Positions 50,065 to 59,305 of a stretch of DNA of 64,000 bases are shown here, piece by piece (the stretch's first letter is position 1; every line of letters starts with the position of its first letter). The stretch is from the NCBI GenBank assembly GCA_963665405.2, contig OY762261.2, positions 620,001 to 684,000 on the forward strand, in the 5' to 3' direction. The notes under the pieces are model-generated. The model searched no databases and was not told the origin of the DNA. It worked only from the letters and a program-made list of their open reading frames with translations. Origin of the DNA: G963665405 sp963665405 (GTDB taxonomy: Bacteria; Chloroflexota; Dehalococcoidia; Lucifugimonadales; G963665405). The position numbers and the translations under genes are program-made.

Positions 50065-51072
50065 CTACTTCCTCTCTTCGGCCTCGCAGACGGTGTCGAC
50101 AACGAGCCTGGTGACGACGTAAGGATCCATGTTGGCGTTGGGGCGCCGGTCCTCGATGTAGCCTTTGCCGTCACTCACCACCTGCCACGGGATGCGGACG
50201 GAAGCGGACCGGTCCGACTCGCCGTACCGGAACTCCTTGTAGGAGCAGGTCTCGTGAAGGCCGGTCAGCCGCTCCTCGATGCCGAAGCCGTAGCTGGCGA
50301 TGTGCAGCTCGTGTTCCCTGCCCAGCGCCTCGGCAGCGTTGATGCACGCCTCGTAGCCGGACCGCGTTGCGGCCGTCGAGAGGTTGGTGTGGGCACCCGC
50401 GCCGTTCCAATCTCCCTTGACCGGCTTGGGGTATAGGGTCGCGCTGACCTTGAAGTCCTCCGCCACGCGGTACAGCAACCACCTGGCGACCCATAGCTGG
50501 TCGGAGACCGCTACCGGATCCAGCGGCCCGACCTGGAACTCCCACTGTGCGGGCATCACCTCTGCGTTGATGCCGGAGATCATGAGCCCCGCGTACAGAC
50601 AGGCGTCCAGGTGTTTCTCGACGATATCCCGGCCGAAGACCTCGTCCGATCCAACGCCGCAGTAGTACCCGCCCTGGGGCGCTGGGAAGCCGGTGCTCGG
50701 CCATCCCAGGGGCTTGACCCCCTCGAAGAAGGTGTACTCCTGCTCGATGCCGAACAGCGGCTCGTGGGACGCGTACTCTTCGGCCTTCTCCACGCACGCG
50801 GCACGCGTGTTGGTGGGATGCGGGTTCAGGTCGGTCGTCAGCACCTCGCACATGGCGAGGAGGTGGCCGTCCTTACGGACCGGATCGCGACACGTGAACA
50901 CCGGCCTGAGGACGCAGTCGGAGTCACTACCCGACGCCTGGTTGGTGCTCGACCCGTCGTAGCCCCAGAGTGGCGGCTCCTCTGAGACCCCGACGATCTT
51001 GGTCTTGGAGCGAAGCTCCGATGTCGGCACGCTCCCATCGATCCAGATGTACTCGACCTTGCGGAAGTCCAT
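50065..51072 (-). CDS. Glutamine synthetase, type II (eukaryotic-like GlnII)
   Basis: A 335-residue glutamine synthetase of the short GSII class. Marks are EYIWIDGSVPTSELRSKTKI, LWGYDGSSTNQASGSDSD, FGIEQEYTFFE (metal Glu), QWEFQVGP, GDWNGAGAHTNLSTAATR and RRPNANMDPYVV. It makes glutamine from glutamate and ammonia. GSII enzymes lack the adenylylation-type regulation of GSI. ATG 51072 is chosen because GGAGG lies five bases upstream; ATG 51084 is also possible. It faces gdhA, so the two ammonia-assimilation genes are neighbours. Confidence 0.9.
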   Translation of the reverse strand: MDFRKVEYIWIDGSVPTSELRSKTKIVGVSEEPPLWGYDGSSTNQASGSDSDCVLRPVFTCRDPVRKDGHLLAMCEVLTTDLNPHPTNTRAACVEKAEEYASHEPLFGIEQEYTFFEGVKPLGWPSTGFPAPQGGYYCGVGSDEVFGRDIVEKHLDACLYAGLMISGINAEVMPAQWEFQVGPLDPVAVSDQLWVARWLLYRVAEDFKVSATLYPKPVKGDWNGAGAHTNLSTAATRSGYEACINAAEALGREHELHIASYGFGIEERLTGLHETCSYKEFRYGESDRSASVRIPWQVVSDGKGYIEDRRPNANMDPYVVTRLVVDTVCEAEERK

Positions 51073-51165
51073 TCGCGCCTCCATGATCGCGACTCCGTCC
51101 GTTGAGACAAGGGGAACACGCAGCCCTTCGGCGGACAGCGGGAGTTGGGGCTCGCGCACAGGACA

Positions 51166-51194
51166 ATTCTAGTACAACCGGACGGCACGGACAA
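51166..51194 (-). promoter_or_regulatory. Promoter of the glutamine synthetase gene
   Basis: TTGTCC (51194-51189), exactly 17 bases, TAGAAT (51171-51166) on the minus strand; the leader to ATG 51072 is about 90 bases. Confidence 0.6.
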
Positions 51195-51257
51195 GGGGTG
51201 CGAGGCCGGGACTCGGAGCCGGTTCGTCGCTCCGCAGTTGCCCGCCGCGCACCCATG

Positions 51258-51288
51258 TTCTCCGGCGTTCTCCGGCGTTCTGCCGGCG
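51258..51288. repeat. Three tandem copies of a 10-base unit
   Basis: TTCTCCGGCG occurs twice in a row followed by TTCTGCCGGCG, just downstream of the collagen-like gene. It looks like a slippage product. Confidence 0.5.
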
Positions 51289-51313
51289 CCGGCCGGGTCG
51301 AGAAGCTCTGAGC

Positions 51314-53089
51314 CTACTCGGAGCGGCTGACGCACACGGCCCAGGCTACCACCGTCACCTCGCCGCCATCGGGATCGAAACCGATGGCGCGCCAGCTGGT
51401 CGCACTGACGGGGCTGCTCGATCGCAAGAAGGCCGAGGACTCGCCCCCTCCGGAGGCGATGAAACCACCGGTCGGACACGTCACTATCGCGGCCGCGTCC
51501 CCGACGCCGGAGGCGCTGGAGGATACCACGGAATCCCTCGCAGTCGACTCGCGCTCCAGACAGTCGGGCGTACCGCAGTGGGCCACCTTCAAGCCCTCGT
51601 TACCCAGGTCATAGTAGGAGACTATGGCCAACCCGTCGGCGCCGAGCGCGATCGACGTAAAGGTCCCGACGTTTCCGAGCTGGTCGAGCGCGGTGACCGA
51701 GGCACTCGTGCACTCTATGTCGTCGCAATGGGCGACCTTCAGGTCGCCCATTGCGACGTCGGCGTAGCTGATGAGGCCCAGGCCGTCGGGACCGATGATG
51801 ATCGAGGTGTCCAGCCCGACAACCCCCTCGGCATCCAGCGTGGTCCTCTTGGCCGTCGTGCAGGCTGCGTCCTCGCAGTGCGCCACCCTCAGGCCGCTGT
51901 CCTCTATATGATAGTAGCTGATCAGCCCGAATCCATCGGCGCCGATCGTGATAGACGTGAACGAGCCGACGTCGTCCGCCCTGTCCAGCTTCGTGATCGT
52001 CACCTCGCTGCATTCGACGTTCTCGCAATGGGCTACTCTGAGCTCACGGCGGGTCACGCTGTAGTAGCTGATCAGACCCAGGCCATCGTCGCCGATGACG
52101 ATGGAGGTGAACTGGCCGGCGGAGTCGTCGGTGGCGTCCACCGAGGTCGCGGTCGCCCTGGTGCAGAAGAGGTCCACGCAGTGGGCAACCTTGAGATCGT
52201 TGGTGGCATCGTCGAAGTAGCTGATCAGTCCGAGCCCATCGGCACCGATGGCCACGGATGCATGCTGCCCGACGTTGCCATTGTCCTGGCCGTCGATCAT
52301 CGACAGCGACGCGCTCGAGCACGCCACATCGTCGCAGTGAGCGACCTTGAGGTCCAGGTTGGTCGTGTCGGAGTATGCGATCAGGCCGAGGCCATCGTCT
52401 CCGATCGCGAGCGACACGTAGTCGCCGACATCTCCGTCGGCGTCCAGCATCGCGATCGTCGTGACCGTGCACGACACGTTCTCGCAGTGGGCGACCTTGA
52501 GGTCGCCGTTGCCCTTGTCGTAGTAGGCGATCAGTCCCAGGCCGTCCGTCCCGATCGCAACGGATGTGGAGAGGCCGACCACGCCGGATCGCTCGACCGT
52601 GCTGACGACGACGCTGACAAAGTCCGGAACGGGGAGTGGTCCGGCCGCGCCGGCCGGTCCCTGCTGACCCTGCGGGCCCGGCGGGCCCTGGGACCCCTTC
52701 GCGCCTTCCGGTCCCCTCGGCCCTTCGGGCCCCTCGGAACCCTGAGGACCGGGAGGGCCCTGAAGGCCGGCCTCTCCGGTTGAAACCACGGTGCCATCCT
52801 CGGTTACCGTGACGGTCTCGCCGGCCTCGCCCTCCACACCCGCCAGCCCCCGCGGCCCGCGTTCGCCTTGAGGGCCTGGCTCTCCCGCCGCGCCCCCAGG
52901 TCCGGGATCGCCCTTGGGGCCTACGGGACCTGCTGAGCCTTCCGGCCCAGGCTCTCCTTGCGGGCCGACGGTGCCTTCCGATCCGCCACAGGCGACGAGC
53001 GCAAGCAGAACCGTCAGAAGGGCGGCACCCGTCAGAATCGTCGAACGCGATCTACTCAGGACACTCCAGGAACGTCTGGTCGTGCGCAT
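51314..53089 (-). CDS. Collagen-like lipoprotein with seven Cys-pair repeats
   Basis: A 591-residue exported protein. A signal peptide ends in a lipobox (LLALVAC, Cys at about 34). Residues about 40-155 are Gly-X-Y triplets (GPQGEPGPEGSAGPVGPKGD...) in two blocks separated by ETVTVTEDGTVVSTG. Residues about 165-515 contain seven repeats of 46-47 residues, each with (I/V)G-DGLGLI(S/A)Y, a (L/R)KVAHC-x4-C stretch and LD. Seven repeats suggest a seven-bladed propeller stabilised by Cys pairs. A last domain has VTCPTGGFIASGGGESSAFL and a final Cys. It is likely a surface filament-like stalk with a globular head. Confidence 0.85.
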   Translation of the reverse strand: MRTTRRSWSVLSRSRSTILTGAALLTVLLALVACGGSEGTVGPQGEPGPEGSAGPVGPKGDPGPGGAAGEPGPQGERGPRGLAGVEGEAGETVTVTEDGTVVSTGEAGLQGPPGPQGSEGPEGPRGPEGAKGSQGPPGPQGQQGPAGAAGPLPVPDFVSVVVSTVERSGVVGLSTSVAIGTDGLGLIAYYDKGNGDLKVAHCENVSCTVTTIAMLDADGDVGDYVSLAIGDDGLGLIAYSDTTNLDLKVAHCDDVACSSASLSMIDGQDNGNVGQHASVAIGADGLGLISYFDDATNDLKVAHCVDLFCTRATATSVDATDDSAGQFTSIVIGDDGLGLISYYSVTRRELRVAHCENVECSEVTITKLDRADDVGSFTSITIGADGFGLISYYHIEDSGLRVAHCEDAACTTAKRTTLDAEGVVGLDTSIIIGPDGLGLISYADVAMGDLKVAHCDDIECTSASVTALDQLGNVGTFTSIALGADGLAIVSYYDLGNEGLKVAHCGTPDCLERESTARDSVVSSSASGVGDAAAIVTCPTGGFIASGGGESSAFLRSSSPVSATSWRAIGFDPDGGEVTVVAWAVCVSRSE

Positions 53090-53291
53090 TCCTCATCCTC
53101 TCATCAGCTCAGGCTTGGGCCCTCGGTCGAACACCGGATCGGCGGCCGACAATCGACGCAGAAATTGTAACGGCAGGATGCCCAATGCTCTAAGGGTTTG
53201 ACGTCTATAAGAAGAGGTTATGAGGCCGGTTTGGGGGACGGTTTGCAGCGGAGGGAGGATCGATCGACCAGCGCGACCAGGAGCCTGGTAG

Positions 53292-53513
53292 TCAGGCCGA
53301 ACGCGTCGCCGGCATTGCACGGCCGCCGGGGTAGGTCTGCCCAGCCGAGCCCAGGAGAACGGGAGCCGCCTCCCTCTCGAACCTCTCCGCGACAGCCTCC
53401 TCCAGCCATTGCCCGAGGGTCTGCTGCGAGAGGACGGCCGCGACCCGCGCGCGGTGATACGCTTCCTCGGTCATCTGAACTGTCTTGGAGGCGCTGCCGT
53501 GTGGGTTGCCCAT
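53292..53513 (-). CDS. Small protein with possible ribbon-helix-helix fold
   Basis: A 73-residue frame from ATG 53513. Residues 10-48 (KTVQMTEEAYHRARVAAVLS, then QTLGQWLEEAVAERFERE) resemble the strand-helix-helix of Arc/CopG-type or HicB-tail DNA-binding antitoxins. The last 25 residues look unstructured. No toxin gene is adjacent. It may be an orphan antitoxin or regulator; chance open reading is possible. Confidence 0.4.
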   Translation of the reverse strand: MGNPHGSASKTVQMTEEAYHRARVAAVLSQQTLGQWLEEAVAERFEREAAPVLLGSAGQTYPGGRAMPATRSA

Positions 53514-53599
53514 CTATCCACCGTATCCCAGGGAGGACGGATATTCCTGCACCAAAGGTCTCCAACAGCCTGGGAAATAGGTCCCTGCCTGTTGGCAGG

Positions 53600-55276
53600 C
53601 TAGTCTGCGGCTTGTATGGTCTCCAGCCGCAGGTCCGAGGCCGTGCCGTCGGTGGGCAACCACCCGGTGAGATCAGGGCTCAGGGCGTAAACCTCGTGCT
53701 GCCAAAAGACGGGCGCGGCCCAGTACTCTTCGTACATCCTCCGGTTCAGCTCCTCGAGGCTCGCCGCCCTTGCGCTCCGGTCCCGCAACGCGGTGATATC
53801 CGACAGGATTCGGCTTCCGTTCTCGGGGTCGTGGTAGGAGAGGAGGCTGCCATCGTCCGCCGTTATGTAGCGGCGCATCCCGTCGAAGACGCCGCCGGGC
53901 CTGTTGGTGGGAGCGGCACCGTGGAAGATCGGCGCCGGGCCGACGTCGTCGAGCAGCTGGGGCCTGGCCAGCAGGCGGCCCTGCAGCACCGGCCACTCCA
54001 CCGGAACGACCTCCACGTTGATGCCGATGCTCCGCCAGTCCTCCGCGACGAGCTCGTTGATCCGGGGCATCTCGGACAGGCCATAGGCCGTGACCGAGAA
54101 GAGGTGAACCGTGCCCCCCCGGTACTCGGCCTCCTCCAGTAGACGTATTGCTTGTTCCGGGTCGTAGGGGTAGGGCGGCAGGTCCGGATCGTACCCTTCC
54201 GTCACCGGGTTGAACAGCGCGGAACCGGCCGACAGGGTCGCCGCCTCCGGCGGGAAGATGCTGCCGACGATCGATTCGAGATTCATCCCGAGGATCAGTG
54301 CTCGGCGGAACTCCACGCGCGACGTCAGGAAATTCGGGTCGTAGGGCATGAAGAACCTGAACGCGGTGGAGAGGACGTTCCTGGGTCCCTGGATGGCGAA
54401 TCCCTCCGCACGCAGGGCCTCGATGTGCTTCACGTCTACGGGCGCCATGTCTACTATGCCGGACCTGAGCATCGCCAGACGTACGTCGACCTCGGGCACC
54501 TCAGTGAGGTGGAGCCGCTCGAAGCCGGGCGATCTCTCCCGGTTCCAATAGCTCTCGTTGGCATCGTAGTCGATCGAGCTGCGGAGAACGCGCTCGGCGA
54601 ACCTCCAGGGGCCGGTGCCCAGCGGCCGTCCTTCCAGACCTTCGCCGCCGACGCCGTCCCCTCCGCGGCCGGACAGCAGCGGCATGTCACCCTCGAGAGG
54701 TCCGAGCGTTCCCAGGAACAGGATGTCGGGCGTCTTCAGGTGCAGCGTGGCGCTGTACCTATCTCTTATCTCGACCCTCGCAAGGGCCTCCTTCAGTCCG
54801 GAGCAGCCGGCGCAGACGGCCTCGTCCCTCGAGTAGTGAGACATGCTGAAGGCGATGTCATCGGCGGTGACCTCTACCCGGTCGTGCCACTCCAGTCCCT
54901 CTCTCAGGCTCAGAGAGTACGTCTCGCCCGACGGCCCCATCTCCCACCCGGCCAGCAGGCCGAGCCGAAGGTCTTGTCTACCATCGGGACCGACGCCGAG
55001 GAGGTGGTCGAACATGGGGCCGTGGTAGTTGAGGCCGCCATGGGAGTCCATCGAAGGGTCGAGGACCTCGCCACCGAAGGTAGCCAGCGCTACCCTGAGC
55101 GCCGTCTGTCGAGGATCGGAATCCGACGAGCCCCCGCACGCGAGGATACCTAGCGTGCCCGCCACGACCAATAGCGTCGCCAACAGCGCGATGTGTAGTG
55201 GTCGCCTGCCACCAGATGAGCGCTTCAAGATAGCTCCAGAGATTGGTCTACGATCCCCATGGCTCGACACGCTCAC
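53600..55276 (-). CDS. ABC-transporter solute-binding lipoprotein, family 5 (oligopeptide/dipeptide type)
   Basis: A 558-residue exported protein with signal peptide and lipobox (GTLGILACGG, Cys at about 47). The family 5 pattern is seen in SLREGLEWHDRVEVTADDIA, TGPWRFAERVLRSSIDYDAN (the substrate-binding-protein motif), MLRSGIVDMAPV and YPYDPEQAIRLLEEA. Members capture peptides, nickel, opines or other solutes for DppBCDF-type transporters. No permease or ATPase gene is in the window, so it works with a distant transporter or as a receptor. Confidence 0.85.
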   Translation of the reverse strand: MSVSSHGDRRPISGAILKRSSGGRRPLHIALLATLLVVAGTLGILACGGSSDSDPRQTALRVALATFGGEVLDPSMDSHGGLNYHGPMFDHLLGVGPDGRQDLRLGLLAGWEMGPSGETYSLSLREGLEWHDRVEVTADDIAFSMSHYSRDEAVCAGCSGLKEALARVEIRDRYSATLHLKTPDILFLGTLGPLEGDMPLLSGRGGDGVGGEGLEGRPLGTGPWRFAERVLRSSIDYDANESYWNRERSPGFERLHLTEVPEVDVRLAMLRSGIVDMAPVDVKHIEALRAEGFAIQGPRNVLSTAFRFFMPYDPNFLTSRVEFRRALILGMNLESIVGSIFPPEAATLSAGSALFNPVTEGYDPDLPPYPYDPEQAIRLLEEAEYRGGTVHLFSVTAYGLSEMPRINELVAEDWRSIGINVEVVPVEWPVLQGRLLARPQLLDDVGPAPIFHGAAPTNRPGGVFDGMRRYITADDGSLLSYHDPENGSRILSDITALRDRSARAASLEELNRRMYEEYWAAPVFWQHEVYALSPDLTGWLPTDGTASDLRLETIQAAD

Positions 55277-55448
55277 TACGAACGGAGAGGGTGGCCGGCT
55301 TCAGTTCGGCCCGAGCTTGTCGAAGGCCTCGATGGTCCGGCGTTAGATTGTACCACGCTATGCAGCGCTTCGACGCAAGGCGGGACCCGGCGTGATACCC
55401 TTGTCCGCCAGAGGGCTACGCTCGGTTTCCGCACGATAATTGCCACTC

Positions 55449-56630
55449 ATGAAGATCACAGCGCACGACACACGACCTACCCTCGGCCTTGCCGCAATAG
55501 TCCTCGGGCTGATGGCCATGAGCCTGGTCGTGGCCTGTCGCGGAGGGGGCGGGGCGGCGGCCGGCTCGTCGCCGACTCCCGAGGGGATTGTCGCCGTCGG
55601 CCGCATGAACGAGCATCGCAGGCTCCATTCGGCGACTCTGCTTCCAGACGGGACCGTTATGGTCATTGGCACGGAGTTCCGCCGATATGAGCCGCCCCTG
55701 GTGGCCACGGAGGTCTTCGACCCGGTTCGCCGCGAGTGGAGGGTCGCCGCAGACATGCTCAAGGCTCGGAAGTCGCTTCCGATGTCGTTGCTCCCGGACG
55801 GCAGGATCGCGGTGGCGGGTGGTCAGGGCGTCACGGCGTTCTTGTCGAGCCTGGAGATCTACGACCCCGCCACCGGCGTTTGGTCCGAGGGCGCCCGGAT
55901 GTCCGAAGCACGGGCGTTTCATGCTGCGGTCGTCCTGACGGACGGACGTCTCCTGGTCGTGGGGGGAATGGTCCGCACCTACCGGAGCTCGGCCGAGGAG
56001 TACGATCCAGCGGCCGATCAGTGGTCCTCGACCGGCAGCATGGCGCAGGAGCGCTCCCACCATACCGCGACTCTCCTGCGGGACGGTACGGTCCTGGTAG
56101 CGGGGGGCCGCAGCCAGGATGAGCGCGCACTGGCGACGGTCGAGGTGTACGATCCAGCAGCCGGGGAGTGGAGGCAGGCGGACGGCATGGACGACGCTCG
56201 CCGGGACCACTTGGCGGTGCTGCTCAGGGACGGCAGGGTGCTCGTAATAGGCGGAGAGGGCTCGGACGTGCTACTCTCGTCGGCGGAGGTGTACGACCCG
56301 TCGTCCGGCCTGTGGTCGCCGACGGCGCTGATGCCCGAGCCTCGCGCCGGCCACACGGCCACGGTGCTGGCCGACGGCAGGGTCCTCGTTGCGGGTGGCC
56401 GGTCCGAGGTGCCGTACCTGTCGTCGTCGATCGTGTACGATCCGGCGACCGGTCTATGGTCGCGCGTCCCACCGATGAGCATCCCCCGCGTTGGCCACTC
56501 GGCGACCCTGCTAAAGGACGGGACCGTGCTCGTAGCCGGGGGCTCCAACGAGGAAGGAACCCTGGACACCGCCGAGGTATACGACCCGGTCCGGGGCCTC
56601 TGGGCTGGACCGCCGGCAACGAAGCGATAA
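55449..56630 (+). CDS. Kelch-repeat lipoprotein
   Basis: About 393 residues from ATG 55449. The signal peptide ends in a lipobox (MSLVVACRGG), followed by a short Gly/Ala/Ser linker and seven kelch repeats, each with a DGR/TVLV-GG strand pair and a (V/I)YDP-W motif (for example VEVYDPAAGEWRQADGM and AEVYDPSSGLWSPTALM). Seven blades should close a beta-propeller. It closely resembles the kelch parts of the giant lipoprotein at 41721. Function: surface binding or unknown enzyme. Confidence 0.82.
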   Translation: MKITAHDTRPTLGLAAIVLGLMAMSLVVACRGGGGAAAGSSPTPEGIVAVGRMNEHRRLHSATLLPDGTVMVIGTEFRRYEPPLVATEVFDPVRREWRVAADMLKARKSLPMSLLPDGRIAVAGGQGVTAFLSSLEIYDPATGVWSEGARMSEARAFHAAVVLTDGRLLVVGGMVRTYRSSAEEYDPAADQWSSTGSMAQERSHHTATLLRDGTVLVAGGRSQDERALATVEVYDPAAGEWRQADGMDDARRDHLAVLLRDGRVLVIGGEGSDVLLSSAEVYDPSSGLWSPTALMPEPRAGHTATVLADGRVLVAGGRSEVPYLSSSIVYDPATGLWSRVPPMSIPRVGHSATLLKDGTVLVAGGSNEEGTLDTAEVYDPVRGLWAGPPATKR

Positions 56631-56711
56631 CGTCTTCGCGTGGGGGATGTACGCTAACCTCCTCCGCCGGGGCGGACTCAGACACGACGATTCAGATTGG
56701 AGGCTCCCGGA

Positions 56712-57071
56712 ATGTCGATCGATGCAAGATACCTGTTCATGGCGCGAATGGACGTCGACCCGGATAAGGAGGCGCTCTTCAACGAGGTGTACGCCGAGGA
56801 GCACGTCCCGCTGCTCCGCGAGGTCCCCGGCGTGCTCTCGGTCGCCCGCTTCCGGACGGACGAGCTGTCGATGGTCATCGGAGGCGAGAGGAAGACTATC
56901 CGTATGGAGAACGAACCCACCTACACCGCCATCTACGAGCTGGAGACTCCGGACGTGCTGACCAGCGAGGCCTGGGGCAAGGCGGTGGACAGCGGTAGGT
57001 GGCCCGGAAAGGTGAGGCCGCACACCGGCAACCGCCGGCACGTACTCCTCAAGCGAATCTCCCCTGAGTAG
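56712..57071 (+). CDS. Small dimeric alpha/beta-barrel protein, function unknown
   Basis: A 119-residue protein from ATG 56712 behind GGAGGCTCC. It reads ARYLFMARMDVDPDKEALFN, YAEEHVPLLREVPGVLSVAR and TAIYELETPDVLTSEAW, the layout of ferredoxin-like dimeric barrels such as EthD or ABM relatives. Conserved His in EEHVPLL and the PGV turn are typical. It precedes the cupin gene and may share its transcript. Confidence 0.65.
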   Translation: MSIDARYLFMARMDVDPDKEALFNEVYAEEHVPLLREVPGVLSVARFRTDELSMVIGGERKTIRMENEPTYTAIYELETPDVLTSEAWGKAVDSGRWPGKVRPHTGNRRHVLLKRISPE

Positions 57072-57077
57072 GGGGTT

Positions 57078-57124
57078 CTGGGGGACACCCCCAGGCCCCC
57101 GCCAAGAGGGCTTCACCCCCTTGG
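57078..57124 (+). repeat. Variant copy of the interspersed hairpin repeat
   Basis: CTGGGGGacaCCCCCAG (57078-57094) is a perfect seven-pair version of the middle hairpin, followed by CCAAGaGGGcttcaCCCcCTTGG (57102-57124). It separates the alpha/beta-barrel gene from the cupin gene. Confidence 0.6.
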
Positions 57125-57160
57125 AACCCCCGTCGAGTAAACCAAGGTCGGAGGACAGCT

Positions 57161-57523
57161 ATGATCGTAGCCAGGAGCGCGGACGTCCCGGAACGCGCCA
57201 TCAAGACCATTGAGGGGCTCCCTGTTCAGGGGGAGGTCCACATGAAACCGATGATGGCCGGGGATCAGATGGTGATGCTGGAGATTCACTACCCGGCGGG
57301 GTCCGGATCTCCACCGCACGTCCACCAACACGAGTCGGTGGTGTACGTCCTCAGGGGCAAGGTGAGGATGGTGGTGGACCAGGAGACCTTCGTCCTGGAC
57401 GCCGGAGACGCCTGCCGGCACCCGCAGGGGGTCACGCACGGGGTCGAGGCGATCGAGGACGCCACGATCCTGGAGATCAAGTCGCCGGTGCAGGCCCTGG
57501 AGCAGTTCCTGGGAACAGGCTAG
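57161..57523 (+). CDS. Cupin-domain protein
   Basis: A 120-residue single-domain cupin. The first motif GSPPHVHQHESVVYVLRGKV supplies His, His and Glu metal ligands and the second DAGDACRHPQGVTHGVEAIE supplies the last His. ATG 57161 follows GGAGGAC. Small cupins of this kind act as dioxygenases, isomerases or sensors; the sequence does not tell which. It is convergent with the FAD monooxygenase gene. Confidence 0.82.
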   Translation: MIVARSADVPERAIKTIEGLPVQGEVHMKPMMAGDQMVMLEIHYPAGSGSPPHVHQHESVVYVLRGKVRMVVDQETFVLDAGDACRHPQGVTHGVEAIEDATILEIKSPVQALEQFLGTG

Positions 57524-57538
57524 GAGCGGCCTCCGCCA

Positions 57539-58738
57539 CTACGGGGCAGCCGCCGAACCGCGGAGCCCGGCGATCATCGAGGTCCGCAGCAGGAGCTGCC
57601 GGGCAAGCTCGGGATCGCGCGCGATCCCGCGAAGCTCGTCGTGGACCCGCTTCCGCTTGTCCGGGTCCGGCTCGGACAGGTCGAGGACGTTCCGGTGCGC
57701 CTGCGCCTGGACGTGCTCGAGGGCGATCCGTCTGCGATCCGTCGCATACAGGTCGAGCTGGTCGGGGCCCGTCTCGCCGTGCCAGACTCTCGCCAGCTTC
57801 TCCGCGAGATTCACGGCGTCGTGAATGCCTCCGTTGAGTCCCATGCCGCCGACGGGGTTGTTCAGGTGGGCGGCGTCCCCGGCGAGGAGGACGGCGCCCC
57901 TCCGGTAGGTCTCGGCCACCCGCTGGTGCACCTTGTACAGGCGGCTATGGACGATTTCGAAAGGGCCGGGCGCATTCACGATCCCGCGAAGCCGGGCCTG
58001 GATCGACGTATCGGCCAGGATGTCCTGGTCACGCTCCTCCGGACGCGTTGGGAACAGGACGCGCCAGACGTCCGGGGAACGGAGCATCAGGAACCACTCT
58101 CCAGGGTCCGAGACGTAGCTGACAGGACCGAGGTCCGGGATGTGCGCGGAGAAGTCGAAGGTCGTGAACACGGTGAGGTACCGCTCCGGGTAGGTCATGC
58201 CCTCGAACTCGACGCCCAGCGACCGGCGGACGGCGCTGCCTCCCCCATCGGCTCCGACGACGTATGGACCGGCGAACGTTTCGATGCCCCCTGAGGTCTC
58301 CACCGTCAGGGTCGCATGATCGGGACTCGCCGCCGCTCCGGTGACCCTCTTGTGAAACCTGACCTCGGCGGCGGGAAGCCGCTTCAGGCGGTCGAGCAGC
58401 ATGACCGCCAGCGCGTACTGATCTATCTGTAGGCGGAACGGGTAGCGCGTGTCCTCTTTGAGGAGCCCCATATCGAGCTCGGCTATCAGGCCTTCCCGGC
58501 GGTCCCGATACTGGACCCTGTCGACGACGACCGCTCGCCGGATCAGCTCTTCCGCGACGCCAAGCTCGTCGAGCATCTCCAGCGTCGGCGGGTGAAAGGT
58601 CGAGCCCCGGTACTCCCTAACGAGCTCGGACTCCGCCTCGAGCACCAGGACGGGAACTCCCCTGCGAGCGAGGGAGAGCGCGGCGGTGAGTCCGACGACG
58701 CCGGCCCCGGCGATCAGCACGCCATCGAAGGCTTTCAT
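57539..58738 (-). CDS. FAD-dependent aromatic hydroxylase-type monooxygenase
   Basis: A 399-residue class A flavoprotein monooxygenase. It shows GVLIAGAGVVGLTAALSLAR (FAD ADP-binding), YVVGADGGGSAVRRSLG (the DG motif) and GAVLLAGDAAHLNNPVGGMG (the GD motif for FAD and NAD(P)H). Such enzymes hydroxylate aromatic rings. It lies downstream of DUF2277 and the HyuAB gene on the same strand; whether they act together is not shown. Start ATG 58738. Confidence 0.85.
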   Translation of the reverse strand: MKAFDGVLIAGAGVVGLTAALSLARRGVPVLVLEAESELVREYRGSTFHPPTLEMLDELGVAEELIRRAVVVDRVQYRDRREGLIAELDMGLLKEDTRYPFRLQIDQYALAVMLLDRLKRLPAAEVRFHKRVTGAAASPDHATLTVETSGGIETFAGPYVVGADGGGSAVRRSLGVEFEGMTYPERYLTVFTTFDFSAHIPDLGPVSYVSDPGEWFLMLRSPDVWRVLFPTRPEERDQDILADTSIQARLRGIVNAPGPFEIVHSRLYKVHQRVAETYRRGAVLLAGDAAHLNNPVGGMGLNGGIHDAVNLAEKLARVWHGETGPDQLDLYATDRRRIALEHVQAQAHRNVLDLSEPDPDKRKRVHDELRGIARDPELARQLLLRTSMIAGLRGSAAAP

Positions 58739-58816
58739 GAGAGCATGGTGAACCCTGGAGTGATCCGGGGACGTACTACGGGGCGGAGAAGCGTCCGCCG
58801 ACGGCTTCGGCCTGGA

Positions 58817-59047
58817 TCAGATCACCACGACGCCGGTGTGTCGTCCGCGAGGGCTCTGCAGCGAGAGCAGCAGCCGACGGGACGCCTCCGCGACCTCGGT
58901 CACGGCCGTATCGAACGCCCGCTCATTCGCGCGAGACGGCACGCGGTATCCGCTGACTTTCCGGACGAACTGGAGGGCCGCCGCCCTGATCTCTTCGCCG
59001 GTGGCGGGATCGTCTTGCCGCCGCAGGGTTTTGATGCTTCTACACAT
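58817..59047 (-). CDS. DUF2277 family protein
   Basis: A 76-residue protein from ATG 59047. MCRSIKTLRRQDDPATGEEI, RAAALQFVRKVSGYRVPSRA and the following NERAFDTAVTEVAEASRRLL reproduce the DUF2277 family almost over its full length. Function is unknown. The open frame continues 16 codons upstream but the conserved family start is this MCRSIKTL. Confidence 0.85.
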   Translation of the reverse strand: MCRSIKTLRRQDDPATGEEIRAAALQFVRKVSGYRVPSRANERAFDTAVTEVAEASRRLLLSLQSPRGRHTGVVVI

Positions 59048-59171
59048 CCTCGATCCTCTCGATGAACGGACTCCGGCTGACCCGGGTTCGACCATTGTAC
59101 GGCACGGCCCAAGTGACGGAGCGGTTGACAGCGTACGTCACTCTCCCGGGAGACGGGTCCCAAGGGGTTCC

Positions 59172-59192
59172 AAAGGGGGCACGTCCCCCTTT
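59172..59192. repeat. Strong hairpin, probably related to the interspersed repeat
   Basis: AAAGGGGGcacgtCCCCCTTT is an eight-pair stem with a five-base loop, in the 258-base gap between HyuAB and DUF2277. The neighbouring GGGGTTCCAAAG and GGGGTTTGGGGTGGCCCC runs recall the other repeat copies. On the minus strand it would lie after the HyuAB stop and could end or process that transcript. Confidence 0.5.
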
Positions 59193-59305
59193 GCGGGGTT
59201 TGGGGTGGCCCCATCCCTTTGGGCGGGTGGGTGGGAACGAGAGCACCCCAAAGGAGGGGAAGATGCCTAAGCTCGCTCTCTGCTCTGCCGCGGAAGAAGA
59301 GCCGC

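Noticed and set aside
52630..52980. Short-period repeats that could suggest a CRISPR array or minisatellite
   Set aside because: They are the Gly-X-Y codons of the collagen-like protein in one open frame, with nine-base periodicity and no spacers.
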